Notes: a model not told the origin generated them from the letters alone. 42,543 nucleotides of DNA from an uncultured Collinsella sp. (GCA_900544865.1 UQXA01000014.1:1-42543); one strand, 5' to 3'; positions 31,056-38,563 are shown, counted from the stretch's first letter. Translations and numbers: made by a program.

Positions 31056-32639
31056 ATGTCTGATTGTTTGACGGTCCTGACGTCTAAGAGCGTCTTTACC
31101 GGTACGGGGGACCTGCCGTTTGAAGGTTTCGTAGCGGTCCGTGGCAATCGAATTGAGGCGGTTGGCACCAAGTGCGAGGTAGCTTCGTATTTGACCCAGG
31201 CGGACGAGGTAGTTGACCTGGGCGACCGCACCGTCATGCCCGGCCTGATCGATGTGCATACCTTCTATACGGGCTGGGCACTGCGGACGTTGGGGTCTGA
31301 TCTGTCCGGCGTCGCCGATGCCAAAGAGGCCGTGTCGCTCTTGCGTGCATGGAAAGATGATCATCCGGATTGCGCGGCGGCTTTTGGCCACAACCTGCCC
31401 GAAACGTTGGCATCGGATGCCGAGAACGCAAATACGGCAGCTGTGTTTGACGAGTTTTTTGGTGATATCCCTGTCGTCTGCTTTACACCGGGCGCGGAGA
31501 CCTGCGTTCTCAATGCTGCCGCCAGTGCGCGATACGGTTTTACACCGCAGGCGTGCTATGCCGAGAAGATCTGGCGCATGATGAGCGATTTCCTCGCGTT
31601 GCCCGAGGTGCGCGCGGGGTATTCGGACTACATGAGCATGCTTAACGAGCGCGGCGTTACCGCCATCAAGGAGATGGCGTTTGATGACTACTACGGCTTT
31701 GCCGACGAAATGGCTCGCCGTGAGGAATCTGGCGAGCTGACGGTTCGCGTCTCTATGATGTCGCAGCCGGTGGGCGCTGGTGCAAATCTGGCATATGCTC
31801 GCGAGGCACGAGAGCGCTTCCGGGGACCGTTCGTTCGTTTTTCTGGCTTCAACCGTATGACCGATCGCGGCGTATGGGTGGGGCTTGCCGAGATGATAGA
31901 CCCCTATGAGGACACGGCCGATGCGGGCGCTGCCGGCAAGACGGTTGTCGAGGAGCCAGAGTGGGATCTGATTGAGAACGAGCTGCGTGCAATTGATGCT
32001 GACGGCTTCCGATATTCCTTGCATTGCCAGGGCGATGGCGCCGTTCGTCGCACCGTGGCGCTCTATGCCTCGCTGCCTCGAGACGAGCATGGACGGATGC
32101 TTCGCCGCCATGCGATTACCGATCTCGAGAACTCTGACCCGACCGATCTTGTCGAGTTTGGCAAGTTAGGTGGAATTTGCGAGGTCTATCCGCAGATTCT
32201 GACGCTGGACCGACGCGAGGATTGCCTGTCGATGATGCGTCGACAAATTGGCGAGACGCGACTTTTGCACAGCTGGAATCGCCGCGGCATGGAAGATTCC
32301 GGATGCACAGTGTGCTGTGGAACGGATTTGCCGCTGCTGATTCCGAGCCTGGGCGAGTCAATCTACAGCGCGTGCGGCGGATTCTTCGCCGACGGACTGC
32401 CTGTGAATGAGGTCAACACGCTGACGCTTGTCGAGCTCTTGCGCGCTTGGACTGCCGGGGGCGCGTACGATCTGATGCGCGAAGACGAGCTGGGTACGCT
32501 CGAGGTCGGCAAGCTTGCCGATATCTGCGTGCTCGATCGGGATGTGTTTGACCTCGATTATCGCGATGCACGCGATCTTGCGGTTGATATGACGATGTCG
32601 GACGGACAAATCGTGTTCGATCGAAATAAGGAGGCATAA
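31056..32639 (+). CDS. YtcJ-like amidohydrolase with altered metal ligands
   Basis: A 527-residue protein of the amidohydrolase-3 (YtcJ) family. The flanking beta-sandwich segments (FVAVRGNRIEAVGTKCEVAS; LGTLEVGKLADICVLDRDVF) and PGLIDVHTFYTGWAL mark the family. The usual metal-binding HxH is HTF here (His68, Phe70). The HxIGD motif appears as HCQGDGAV, and the usual RIEH strand reads RRHAITDLENSD without the His; the Asp in CCGTDLPLLIPS remains. It may bind one metal or none. In this operon it could deacylate or hydrolyse an N-substituted Amadori amino acid before or after import (inference). ATG at 31056 has AGGTGG upstream, 9 nt after the transporter stop. Confidence 0.82.
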   Translation: MSDCLTVLTSKSVFTGTGDLPFEGFVAVRGNRIEAVGTKCEVASYLTQADEVVDLGDRTVMPGLIDVHTFYTGWALRTLGSDLSGVADAKEAVSLLRAWKDDHPDCAAAFGHNLPETLASDAENANTAAVFDEFFGDIPVVCFTPGAETCVLNAAASARYGFTPQACYAEKIWRMMSDFLALPEVRAGYSDYMSMLNERGVTAIKEMAFDDYYGFADEMARREESGELTVRVSMMSQPVGAGANLAYAREARERFRGPFVRFSGFNRMTDRGVWVGLAEMIDPYEDTADAGAAGKTVVEEPEWDLIENELRAIDADGFRYSLHCQGDGAVRRTVALYASLPRDEHGRMLRRHAITDLENSDPTDLVEFGKLGGICEVYPQILTLDRREDCLSMMRRQIGETRLLHSWNRRGMEDSGCTVCCGTDLPLLIPSLGESIYSACGGFFADGLPVNEVNTLTLVELLRAWTAGGAYDLMREDELGTLEVGKLADICVLDRDVFDLDYRDARDLAVDMTMSDGQIVFDRNKEA

Positions 32640-32640
32640 G

Positions 32641-33492
32641 ATGTCTGAATCCAAACCGACGCTGCGCCGCGAGCAGATTGCGGGCATGAATATCCACTAC
32701 ATCATGTGGTCGCTCGATTACTTCCTTGATGTGCAGCAGCGTTTGGGCTTTGAGTCCATTGAGCTGTGGTGCGCAGAGCCGCATGTGACGCTCGACCACA
32801 CGGGCTACTTTGAGGCTGAGGTCCTGGCGAAAAAGGCTGCAGACCGTGGGCTTAGGTATCGTACTCTGTGTCCCGAGAACGTTGTCTATCCTTGGCAGTA
32901 CTGCGCACGCAAGCCGCTGCATGAACAGCGCAGCCTGGCGTACTTTAAGCACGGCATTGAGCTTGCCGAGGTACTTGGGTGCGACCGTATGTCCGTCAAC
33001 TCGGGCTGGGGCGACTGGGACGAGGACCGCGAGGAAGCCTGGAAGCGCAGCCGCGAGCACTTGTCCATTCTGGCGGAGTATGCCGGCGAGCACGGTCTGG
33101 TGCTTACGATGGAAAGCCTGCGTCCCGAGGAGAGCAACCTTGTGACGACGGTTTCCGATGCGAAGCGCATGATTGACGAGGTCGCGAGCCCGTACTTACA
33201 GCCCATGGTTGATACAACCGCGATGGGCGTTGCTGGCGAGACGCTCGAGGACTGGTTTGCCACCTTTGGTGATGGGGCAATTCACGAGATGCACTTTATC
33301 GACGGTGACCCGTATGGCCATCTGGTGTGGGGCGATGGCAAGCACGATATGGACGCCTTCGTTGCCACACTCAACGCCCATGGTTTCGACGGCATGCTGG
33401 GCCAGGAGATCACGGACGGTCGTTACTACGATGACCCGGCGGCGGCAGATGCCAAGAACATGGCCGCATTCGAGAAATATCTGATTGACTAA
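32641..33492 (+). CDS. FrlC-like sugar epimerase (xylose isomerase-like TIM barrel)
   Basis: A 283-residue TIM-barrel isomerase resembling fructoselysine 3-epimerase FrlC. The opening LGFESIELWCAEPHVTLDH, the CPENVVYPWQYCARKPLHEQ segment (FrlC has TPETNGYPYN at this place), and SILAEYAGEHGLVLTMESLRPEESNLVTT match it. Metal ligands can be placed at Glu in TMESLRP, Asp in QPMVDTTAM, His in IHEMHFIDGDPYGH and Glu in LGQEITDG. FrlC converts psicoselysine to fructoselysine, widening the substrate range. Its start is 1 nt after the amidohydrolase stop, with AAGGAGG upstream. Confidence 0.85.
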   Translation: MSESKPTLRREQIAGMNIHYIMWSLDYFLDVQQRLGFESIELWCAEPHVTLDHTGYFEAEVLAKKAADRGLRYRTLCPENVVYPWQYCARKPLHEQRSLAYFKHGIELAEVLGCDRMSVNSGWGDWDEDREEAWKRSREHLSILAEYAGEHGLVLTMESLRPEESNLVTTVSDAKRMIDEVASPYLQPMVDTTAMGVAGETLEDWFATFGDGAIHEMHFIDGDPYGHLVWGDGKHDMDAFVATLNAHGFDGMLGQEITDGRYYDDPAAADAKNMAAFEKYLID

Positions 33493-33553
33493 AACAACTA
33501 TCGGCCACGCAACCAACGTCATTGATTGCGGCCAAACAAGAAAGGAACTGGAT

Positions 33554-34522
33554 ATGAACGCACACGATCTGATCAAAGAGGCAATTGCCGAGAAGGGCAA
33601 GTTCGACAGCGTCTACTGGATTGCTTGCGGCGGCTCCATGATCGATTTGATCCCGGCTCATGAGCTTCTGCAGCGCGAGGCAACCACCTTCACTTCGTAT
33701 ATCTATACGGCTCGCGAGTTCGATATCATGCGTCCGCGTCGTCTGGGCGAGAAGTCCCTGGTCATCGCTTGTAGCCATAGTGGCAACACTCCCGAGGTCG
33801 TCGAGGGCTGTGAGATTGCCCTTGCTGCCGGCGCTACGGTGATCGCCCAGACCGACAACGCTGGATCTAAGATCGACTCCGGCAAGTGGACCACGTGGGT
33901 CTACCCGTGGGGCGAGGGCGTGCCGCAGGCCGAGGTCCCCGCTGGCATTTCGCTGTCGCTTGCGGCCGAGCTGCTCGATCAGCAGGAGGGCTACGCCGAT
34001 CTTGCCGATATGTATGCCGGTATCGCCGAGATGGATAAGATTCTTCCCCCGGCACGTGAGAAGGTAAATGCCGAGCTGGGCGATCGTTTTGCCAAGCTTT
34101 GCCAGGAGCACGAGTTCTTCTATATTCTGGGCAGCGGTCCCAACTTTAGCCAGACCTACGGTTTCGCTATCTGCTCTCTTATGGAGATGCAGTGGCAGCA
34201 CTGCAGCTACATCCACTCTGCCGAGTACTTCCATGGCCCCTTCGAGGCTACTCAGGATGGCGTTTTTTACTTCCTGCAGATGGGCTCCAGCGAGTGCCGT
34301 GCTATGGACGAGCGCGCCCTGGCGTTCCTTAAGACGCATACCGATACGCTGATGGTGCTCGATGCCAAGGAGTACGGTATGGAAGCCGTGCCGGCGAGCG
34401 TCCGTGCCTATCTGGACCCGGTGCTGTTCTACGCCATGAACTGCGAGCTGCGTGCTGCACGCGGCAAGGTGTTTGATCACGATCCCGATTTCCGCCGCTA
34501 TATGGGTGTTGTCGAGTACTAG
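33554..34522 (+). CDS. FrlB-like SIS-domain deglycase (fructosamine 6-phosphate deglycase)
   Basis: A 322-residue double-SIS protein. FrlB-type enzymes split a phosphorylated Amadori compound into glucose 6-phosphate and the free amine (lysine in E. coli). SIS motifs are SVYWIACGGSMIDL and LVIACSHSGNTPEVVEGCEI in the first domain and FYILGSGPNFSQTYGFAICS in the second. Glu211 in LMEMQW and His227 in EYFHGPFE have the 16-residue spacing that I recall for the catalytic Glu/His pair of FraB and FrlB. The C-terminus RRYMGVVEY closely matches E. coli FrlB (RRYYGGLVEY). ATG at 33554 has AAGAAAGGAA upstream. The 61-nt gap after frlC has no terminator. Confidence 0.88.
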   Translation: MNAHDLIKEAIAEKGKFDSVYWIACGGSMIDLIPAHELLQREATTFTSYIYTAREFDIMRPRRLGEKSLVIACSHSGNTPEVVEGCEIALAAGATVIAQTDNAGSKIDSGKWTTWVYPWGEGVPQAEVPAGISLSLAAELLDQQEGYADLADMYAGIAEMDKILPPAREKVNAELGDRFAKLCQEHEFFYILGSGPNFSQTYGFAICSLMEMQWQHCSYIHSAEYFHGPFEATQDGVFYFLQMGSSECRAMDERALAFLKTHTDTLMVLDAKEYGMEAVPASVRAYLDPVLFYAMNCELRAARGKVFDHDPDFRRYMGVVEY

Positions 34523-34536
34523 AAGGGACAAAGGCC

Positions 34537-35400
34537 ATGGCATTTAACGTTAACGCGCTCGGATTTGGCGACAACGTCGTCGATCGCTACGAGCATATCC
34601 ACACCATGTATCCTGGCGGCAACGCGGTGAACTTCGCCGTGTATGCCAAGAAATGCGGCGCCGCACGCTCCGCATACATGGGCATTTTTGGCAATGACGC
34701 CGCTGCCGAGCATGTCATTGCAAGCCTCGAGGATGAGGGTATCGAGCTTGATAAGTGCGAGCAGATGATTGGCGAGAACGGAGCGGCTCGCGTGACCGTC
34801 GTTGACGGTGACCGTGTCTTCCTTGGTTCCAACGAGGGCGGTATCCGTGGCGATGCGCGCTATGTCCTCGATCGCTTTGACCTTTCGTACATGAAGCAGT
34901 TCGATGTGGTTCATTCGGGCAACTATTGCTTTACCGAGCGCGAGCTGCCCAAGCTGAAGGCCGCGGGCGTCACGGTCTCTTTTGACTTTTCGGACGACTC
35001 CACCGACGAGTATTACGAGCAGATTGCGCCCTACGTCGATTTCGCTTTCTTTAGTGCGGCGGATGCCGCGAGTGAGGACGAGATCCGCGAGCGTCTGGCA
35101 TGGGTGAAGGGCCTGGGTCCGCGTTTTGTGTCGGCTACGGCGGGCGCCGAGGGCTGCATTGCTTACGACGGCGATCGTTATTACCGCCAGCTGGCTAAAC
35201 CGGTAACGGACATGAAGGACACCATGGGGGCGGGCGACTCGTTCCTCACCTCGTTTTTGATGTGCTATCTCGATTCCGCCAAGCGTGGTGAGGATGGCGC
35301 CGAGGCCATCGAGCGCGCGCTTGACTTTGCCGCCGGGTTTGCTTCGACCGTGTGCGGCATGGAAGGTTCTTGGGGCCACGGAGCACCAATCGTCGAATAG
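34537..35400 (+). CDS. FrlD-like PfkB sugar kinase (fructosamine 6-kinase)
   Basis: A 287-residue ribokinase/PfkB-family kinase. The first signature, MYPGGNAVNFAVYAKKCGA, and the second, DTMGAGDSFLTSFLMCYL with the catalytic Asp, are intact. VDGDRVFLGSNEGG and the KAAGVTVSFDFSDDSTDEYY segment match FrlD (DNDRVF...EGV; FDFSD), not fructokinase or ribokinase. FrlD phosphorylates fructoselysine on the 6-position so that FrlB can cleave it. It is the last gene of the operon, 14 nt after frlB, and is followed by two hairpins. Confidence 0.88.
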   Translation: MAFNVNALGFGDNVVDRYEHIHTMYPGGNAVNFAVYAKKCGAARSAYMGIFGNDAAAEHVIASLEDEGIELDKCEQMIGENGAARVTVVDGDRVFLGSNEGGIRGDARYVLDRFDLSYMKQFDVVHSGNYCFTERELPKLKAAGVTVSFDFSDDSTDEYYEQIAPYVDFAFFSAADAASEDEIRERLAWVKGLGPRFVSATAGAEGCIAYDGDRYYRQLAKPVTDMKDTMGAGDSFLTSFLMCYLDSAKRGEDGAEAIERALDFAAGFASTVCGMEGSWGHGAPIVE

Positions 35401-35406
35401 CCGAGC

Positions 35407-35440
35407 GGTCCCGGGGAGGTGCAGGATCCTCCCCGGGACC
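35407..35440 (+). terminator. Terminator hairpin of the Amadori-sugar operon
   Basis: Perfect 13-bp GC-rich stem, 35407-35419 with 35428-35440, with an 8-nt loop. No T-run follows directly; a second hairpin at 35447 completes the barrier. Confidence 0.7.
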
Positions 35441-35446
35441 TCGTGT

Positions 35447-35512
35447 GCAAAAAATGCCAAATATGAGTAATGTATCCATTCCGGTAACAGTACTCATATT
35501 TAGCATTTTTGC
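35447..35512. repeat. Long AT-rich inverted repeat between convergent genes
   Basis: GCAAAAAATGCCAAATATGA continuing to 35469 pairs with 35491-35512 over about 22 bp, with one mismatch and one bulge. The loop is 21 nt. A T5 run in the right arm and an A6 run in the left arm give both strands a terminator-like tail. It lies between the frlD-like gene and tatD, which converge. I recall similar sequences in other Collinsella intergenic regions, but cannot check. Confidence 0.65.
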
Positions 35513-35541
35513 CCACTAGGGGTTAGCGAAGGCAGCGAAGG

Positions 35542-36315
35542 TCAAAAAACAGAGTGCGCATTTGCTAAAACTGCAGACTCGATGCGCTTTGCGTCACAGT
35601 TTTTGAGTGAGGCAATGCGCATCGAGGTCCTTGTGAGCGATTTGATGAGCGACTGCGCGCTTGTCTCTATGTTTGGCTCGGCCGGCGCATCGGTCTCGAG
35701 CAGTAGACGGTCGAGTGGAATCTGTCGTGCGTATTCGCGACCGCGCTTGGTCGCGAGCATGCGTTCGTTGACGGAAAAATAGCAGCCCGCATTACGCGCG
35801 CGGGTGAGTTCGTCCGAAGTGCCGCTAAACCAGTGGAAGATGATAGCGGGGGAGTCGGGGTTTGGGATGAGTAGTCCATGCGATTCGAGGACGTCCAGTA
35901 CGGCTCCTGCCGAACGAACGGCGTGAATTGATATCACGCGCCCGGTAAGAGGATGCTGCACGAGCGCATCGCAGAGCCGGTTAAGTGCCTGTATTTGTAG
36001 CGGCTCACTTCCAGCAAAGCGCGCGGAAAAGTCGAGTCCGACTTCGCCGATGTAGCGTTCTTGGGCAGCAACTTCGCAAAGCAGATCGACTTCGGTAGAA
36101 CCACAGCGGCCGTCGGCGAGCCACCAGGGATGAAGCCCAATGCCGGCGATGATGCCTGGTTGGCGACGGGCACGCTCGTTTGCGGCCGAAAAGTCGCGTG
36201 GATCGACGCCGCAATCAAATAGACCCAAGCCCAGTGCCGTTGCCTCATCGGCAACGGCGTCCGGGTGAGCCATTAAATCAAGATGGCAGTGTGCATCAAT
36301 TAACTGGGGCCCCAT
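35542..36315 (-). CDS. TatD-family metal-dependent nuclease
   Basis: A ~257-residue TatD-type hydrolase, a cytoplasmic DNase or 3'-5' exonuclease. The metal-binding signatures are IDAHCHLDLM at the N-terminus, ERYIGEVGLDFS, the His in GRVISIHAVRSAG, FHWFSGTSDELT, and LLLETDAPAEPN. I chose ATG at 36315 (GGAG 9 nt upstream); a GTG at 36330 overlaps the upstream stop but lacks a ribosome site. It follows tcdA closely and is probably co-transcribed with it. Length is near the family norm. Confidence 0.88.
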   Translation of the reverse strand: MGPQLIDAHCHLDLMAHPDAVADEATALGLGLFDCGVDPRDFSAANERARRQPGIIAGIGLHPWWLADGRCGSTEVDLLCEVAAQERYIGEVGLDFSARFAGSEPLQIQALNRLCDALVQHPLTGRVISIHAVRSAGAVLDVLESHGLLIPNPDSPAIIFHWFSGTSDELTRARNAGCYFSVNERMLATKRGREYARQIPLDRLLLETDAPAEPNIETSAQSLIKSLTRTSMRIASLKNCDAKRIESAVLANAHSVF

Positions 36316-36329
36316 CTCGGCGCGCTCCA

Positions 36330-37127
36330 CTAGTCTAGGCGCTGGCCATCGGCGCGCACGCGTTCGGTACCACGCCCACTGATCTGGCGGATAACCTCGC
36401 CGGCGATCATCTGGCCCATGATGGGCGGCATAAAGCTGGCGGTGCCCAACTCGGTACGCTCGTGGATATTGGACGGGTCGCGGGGTTGGGTCTTAACCGA
36501 TTCCTCGCAGCTAAACAGCACGTGCAGGCTTTTGATTCCGCGCTTCTTGCATTCTTTGCGCATAATGCGGCTCATGGGGTCACGTACCGTATCGAAAATG
36601 TCGGCAAAGCGGAGGCACTCGGGATGGAGCTTGTTGGCCCCGCCCATGGAACTAACCAAACGAATGTCGTGGTCCTGAGCATATTTGGCAATGGTGAGCT
36701 TGGCCGAGATGGTGTCGATGGCGTCGACGACGTAGTCGATCTTGCCCTCCGTCTGCTCCAAAACGCTCGCGAAGAAATCATCGATGTTGTCGCTCAGCAG
36801 GTATTCGGTGCGTTTGATGACGGTAGCGGTAGGGTTGATGTCGTGAATCATAGCCTCCATGACGTCGACTTTGCGCTTTCCGATGGTGCTGTGAAAGGCG
36901 ATGGCCTGACGGTTGATATTGCTGGGCGCGATGACGTCCTTATCCAGAATGACGAAATGACCGATGCCGCCGCGGGCGAGTGCCTCGCAGCAGTTGGAGC
37001 CCACGCCTCCGCAGCCGAGCACCAGCACCGTAGCATCGGCGAGCTTGTCGAGTGCCTCGCGGCCCATGATGATCTCGAGCTTGGTGTCGCGTGTCTCGAT
37101 GGGGGCTGCGGCTGCGGTTTCGGTCAT
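36330..37127 (-). CDS. tcdA: tRNA threonylcarbamoyladenosine dehydratase
   Basis: A 265-residue E1-like (ThiF/MoeB) enzyme. TcdA uses ATP to cyclise t6A to ct6A at position 37 of ANN-decoding tRNAs. The ATP site is VLVLGCGGVGSNCCEALARG followed by FVILDKDVIAPSNINRQ. DYVVDAIDTISAKL and RLVSSMGGANKLHPE are typical of TcdA rather than ThiF/MoeB, and the paired zinc-binding CxxC motifs of MoeB are absent. ATG at 37127 has GGAGG upstream. The TatD gene follows. Confidence 0.9.
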   Translation of the reverse strand: MTETAAAAPIETRDTKLEIIMGREALDKLADATVLVLGCGGVGSNCCEALARGGIGHFVILDKDVIAPSNINRQAIAFHSTIGKRKVDVMEAMIHDINPTATVIKRTEYLLSDNIDDFFASVLEQTEGKIDYVVDAIDTISAKLTIAKYAQDHDIRLVSSMGGANKLHPECLRFADIFDTVRDPMSRIMRKECKKRGIKSLHVLFSCEESVKTQPRDPSNIHERTELGTASFMPPIMGQMIAGEVIRQISGRGTERVRADGQRLD

Positions 37128-37213
37128 AGATATCCTCCGATGGGGAGTCGGTCGTGTTTTAGCCATCGCCATTATAGGTATTATTGCGATTCCATTTGAG
37201 CCCTTGGAGCTTG

Positions 37214-37242
37214 TTGAAATGGGATCGGGATTCGCATAAGAT
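37214..37242 (+). promoter_or_regulatory. Strong promoter for a predicted antisense RNA
   Basis: TTGAAA (37214-37219) and TAAGAT (37237-37242) have a 17-bp spacer, one of the best matches in the window. No protein-coding start follows for over 300 bp on this strand, but a hairpin at 37309-37335 does. Confidence 0.6.
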
Positions 37243-37248
37243 TGAAGC

Positions 37249-37341
37249 AGATGGCACCCGTTGCCGCGGGTTGACCAACTCCCAAACACGTTTGTAGCGT
37301 GAGAAGTGGCCGTCTTCGCATTACGCGGGGGCGGCTATTTC
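37249..37341 (+). ncRNA. Predicted antisense RNA of a type I toxin-antitoxin locus
   Basis: A transcript starting about 37249 would end after the hairpin 37309-37319 with 37325-37335 (11 pairs, several G-U, loop ATTAC), followed by TATTTC. On this strand the stem pairs fully; on the other strand several pairs become C-A mismatches, so the hairpin is built for the plus RNA. The RNA overlaps the 3' end of the small toxin ORF (37335-37421, minus strand), the convergent arrangement of TxpA/RatA-type systems. Prediction only. Confidence 0.5.
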
Positions 37342-37421
37342 ATTCGACCTCCAATGTGGATGCCGAGCTCCACAGCCGCGATTACAAGCAACAACAACGT
37401 CAGGACATCGTCAATACTCAT
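37335..37421 (-). CDS. Small hydrophobic peptide, candidate type I toxin
   Basis: A 28-residue peptide. It begins MSIDDVLTLLLLVIAAVELG and ends in a basic tail GGRMK. One membrane helix with a charged end is the layout of holin-like and TxpA/Fst-type toxins, which depolarise membranes. The ATG at 37419-37421 has a strong ribosome site, GAAGGAG, with a 7-nt spacer. CTCC upstream (about 37449-37452, read on the minus strand) could pair with it, as in other type I systems. A TACAAT -10 lies 50 nt upstream and overlaps the region of a near-consensus LexA box. It is too short for most gene finders. Confidence 0.6.
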   Translation of the reverse strand: MSIDDVLTLLLLVIAAVELGIHIGGRMK

Positions 37422-37472
37422 AGTCCATCTCCTTCTCGGGTAGAGGGAGCTGGCCCATCTGCTTCAACTTCC

Positions 37473-37501
37473 ATTGTAACTAAACACGAACGAATGTTCT
37501 A
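37473..37501 (-). promoter_or_regulatory. Toxin promoter with SOS (LexA-type) box
   Basis: On the minus strand, TACAAT (37478-37473) is the -10 and TAGAAC (37501-37496) a weak -35, 17 bp apart. CGAACGAATGTTCT (37487-37500) overlaps the -35 and spacer. It has a perfect GAAC-N4-GTTC core and matches 13 of 14 positions counted against CGAAC-N4-GTTCG with its N positions allowed. It is closer to consensus in the core than the box in front of the polymerase operon. Confidence 0.6.
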
Positions 37502-37553
37502 TAGATGTTACTGTATTAGATAGTTGGACAAACATCTAAATATCGAGTATAGT
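37502..37553 (+). promoter_or_regulatory. Promoter and dyad of the arsR/sdpI operon
   Basis: TTGGAC (37524-37529) and TATAGT (37548-37553) are 18 bp apart. TAGATGTT (37502-37509) and AACATCTA (37531-37538) are inverted copies that bracket the -35, a likely site for the ArsR-type repressor encoded downstream. Confidence 0.5.
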
Positions 37554-37587
37554 GTGCGCGTCATGAGAGATGATGAGAGGAGGTCTT

Positions 37588-37866
37588 ATGCCGGGAGAGG
37601 GTTTTAAGGCGCTTGCCGATCCAACGCGACGGCGCATTTTGGAGTTGCTGCGCGAGGGCAATTGCACGGCGGGGGAGCTTGCCGAGCATTTCGATATCAG
37701 TAAGCCGTCGCTGAGCCATCACTTGGCGACGCTCAAAAACGCCGGGTTGGTGATCGACGAGCGCCATGGCCAAAACATCGTTTACAGCTTAAACACCACC
37801 GTCATGCAGGACTTGATCGGTTGGTTTATGGGCTTTACAAACACGGAAGGTGATAAGAATGAATAA
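37588..37866 (+). CDS. ArsR-family repressor, SdpR-like
   Basis: A 92-residue winged-helix repressor. FKALADPTRRRILELLREGN, CTAGELAEHFDISKPSLSHH and LATLKNAGLVIDERHGQNIV form the ArsR DNA-binding domain. The Cys pair typical of metal sensors is missing, and the phrase order matches SdpR, the autorepressor of the Bacillus sdpRI operon. ATG at 37588 has AGAGGAGG upstream; 37570 is an alternative. Its stop overlaps the start of the SdpI-like gene by 8 nt. Confidence 0.88.
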   Translation: MPGEGFKALADPTRRRILELLREGNCTAGELAEHFDISKPSLSHHLATLKNAGLVIDERHGQNIVYSLNTTVMQDLIGWFMGFTNTEGDKNE

Positions 37867-38563
37867 CGAAAACAAGGGCATTCACCCCACGGGGGTATCG
37901 TCGCGCGTGTGGATTGCGCTGGTCGCTCTGTGCGTCGCCAATGTCGTAGCGCACCTCATGGTGATGCCGAGCTTGCCTGCGCAGATTCCCACGCACTGGG
38001 GCGCGAACGGCGCCGTCGACGGTTGGGGTCCTAGCTGGATGGCCTCCGCGCTCGGCGTGCTGCCTCTGGCGCTTCTCGCAATGTTCTGCATGGTGCCGCG
38101 CATCGACCCCAAAGGTGAGGCATATCGAACCTCGGGCAAGTTCTACCAGGGCTTCGTAATCGCCTTCACCTTGTTCATGTGCGCCATAAGCTGGCTGGGA
38201 GAGCTTACGGTCTGGGGCGTGGTGCCGGCGGTCGGTTCGGTTAACGTGCTGATTTCCGGTGTTGTCGGTTTGCTGTTCATCGGCGCAGGCAACTACTTGC
38301 CGCGTGTGAAGCAGAACTATACGCTCGGTATCAAGACACCCTGGGCGCTTGCCGATCCCGAGAACTGGCGCCGTACGCAGCGTTTTGGCGGCGCCTGCTT
38401 TATGGTGCTGGGTATTGGCCTGATTGTGATGGGCGTGGCAGGCAGTGTGCTTTCGAGTGAAGTCGTCGCCGCGGTGATTGCGGCTCTGGCGTTTGGTTCG
38501 GTTGGAGCCGTCTACGTCTACTCGTATCTGTTGTGGCGCAAATCGCAGCGAGCCGCTCGTTAA
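37859..38563 (+). CDS. SdpI-family membrane protein
   Basis: A ~234-residue membrane protein with about six helices. An N-terminal DUF1648-type segment (VVAHLMVMPSLPAQIPTHWGANGAVDGWG) and a C-terminal SdpI domain, NYLPRVKQNYTLGIKTPWALADPENWRRTQRFGG, are diagnostic. In Bacillus SdpI gives immunity to the SdpC toxin and sequesters SdpR when SdpC is sensed. No sdpABC genes are in the window, so it may provide immunity to a competitor's toxin or have another envelope role. ATG at 37859 is coupled to sdpR-like; GGAAGG lies upstream. A terminator follows. Confidence 0.88.
   Translation: MNNENKGIHPTGVSSRVWIALVALCVANVVAHLMVMPSLPAQIPTHWGANGAVDGWGPSWMASALGVLPLALLAMFCMVPRIDPKGEAYRTSGKFYQGFVIAFTLFMCAISWLGELTVWGVVPAVGSVNVLISGVVGLLFIGAGNYLPRVKQNYTLGIKTPWALADPENWRRTQRFGGACFMVLGIGLIVMGVAGSVLSSEVVAAVIAALAFGSVGAVYVYSYLLWRKSQRAAR

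Noticed and set aside
37887..37905. CACCCCACGGGGGTATC, similar to a CsoR-type copper operator
   Set aside because: It lies inside the coding sequence of the SdpI-like gene, codon-aligned with HPTGVS, and far from any promoter; chance is the better explanation.
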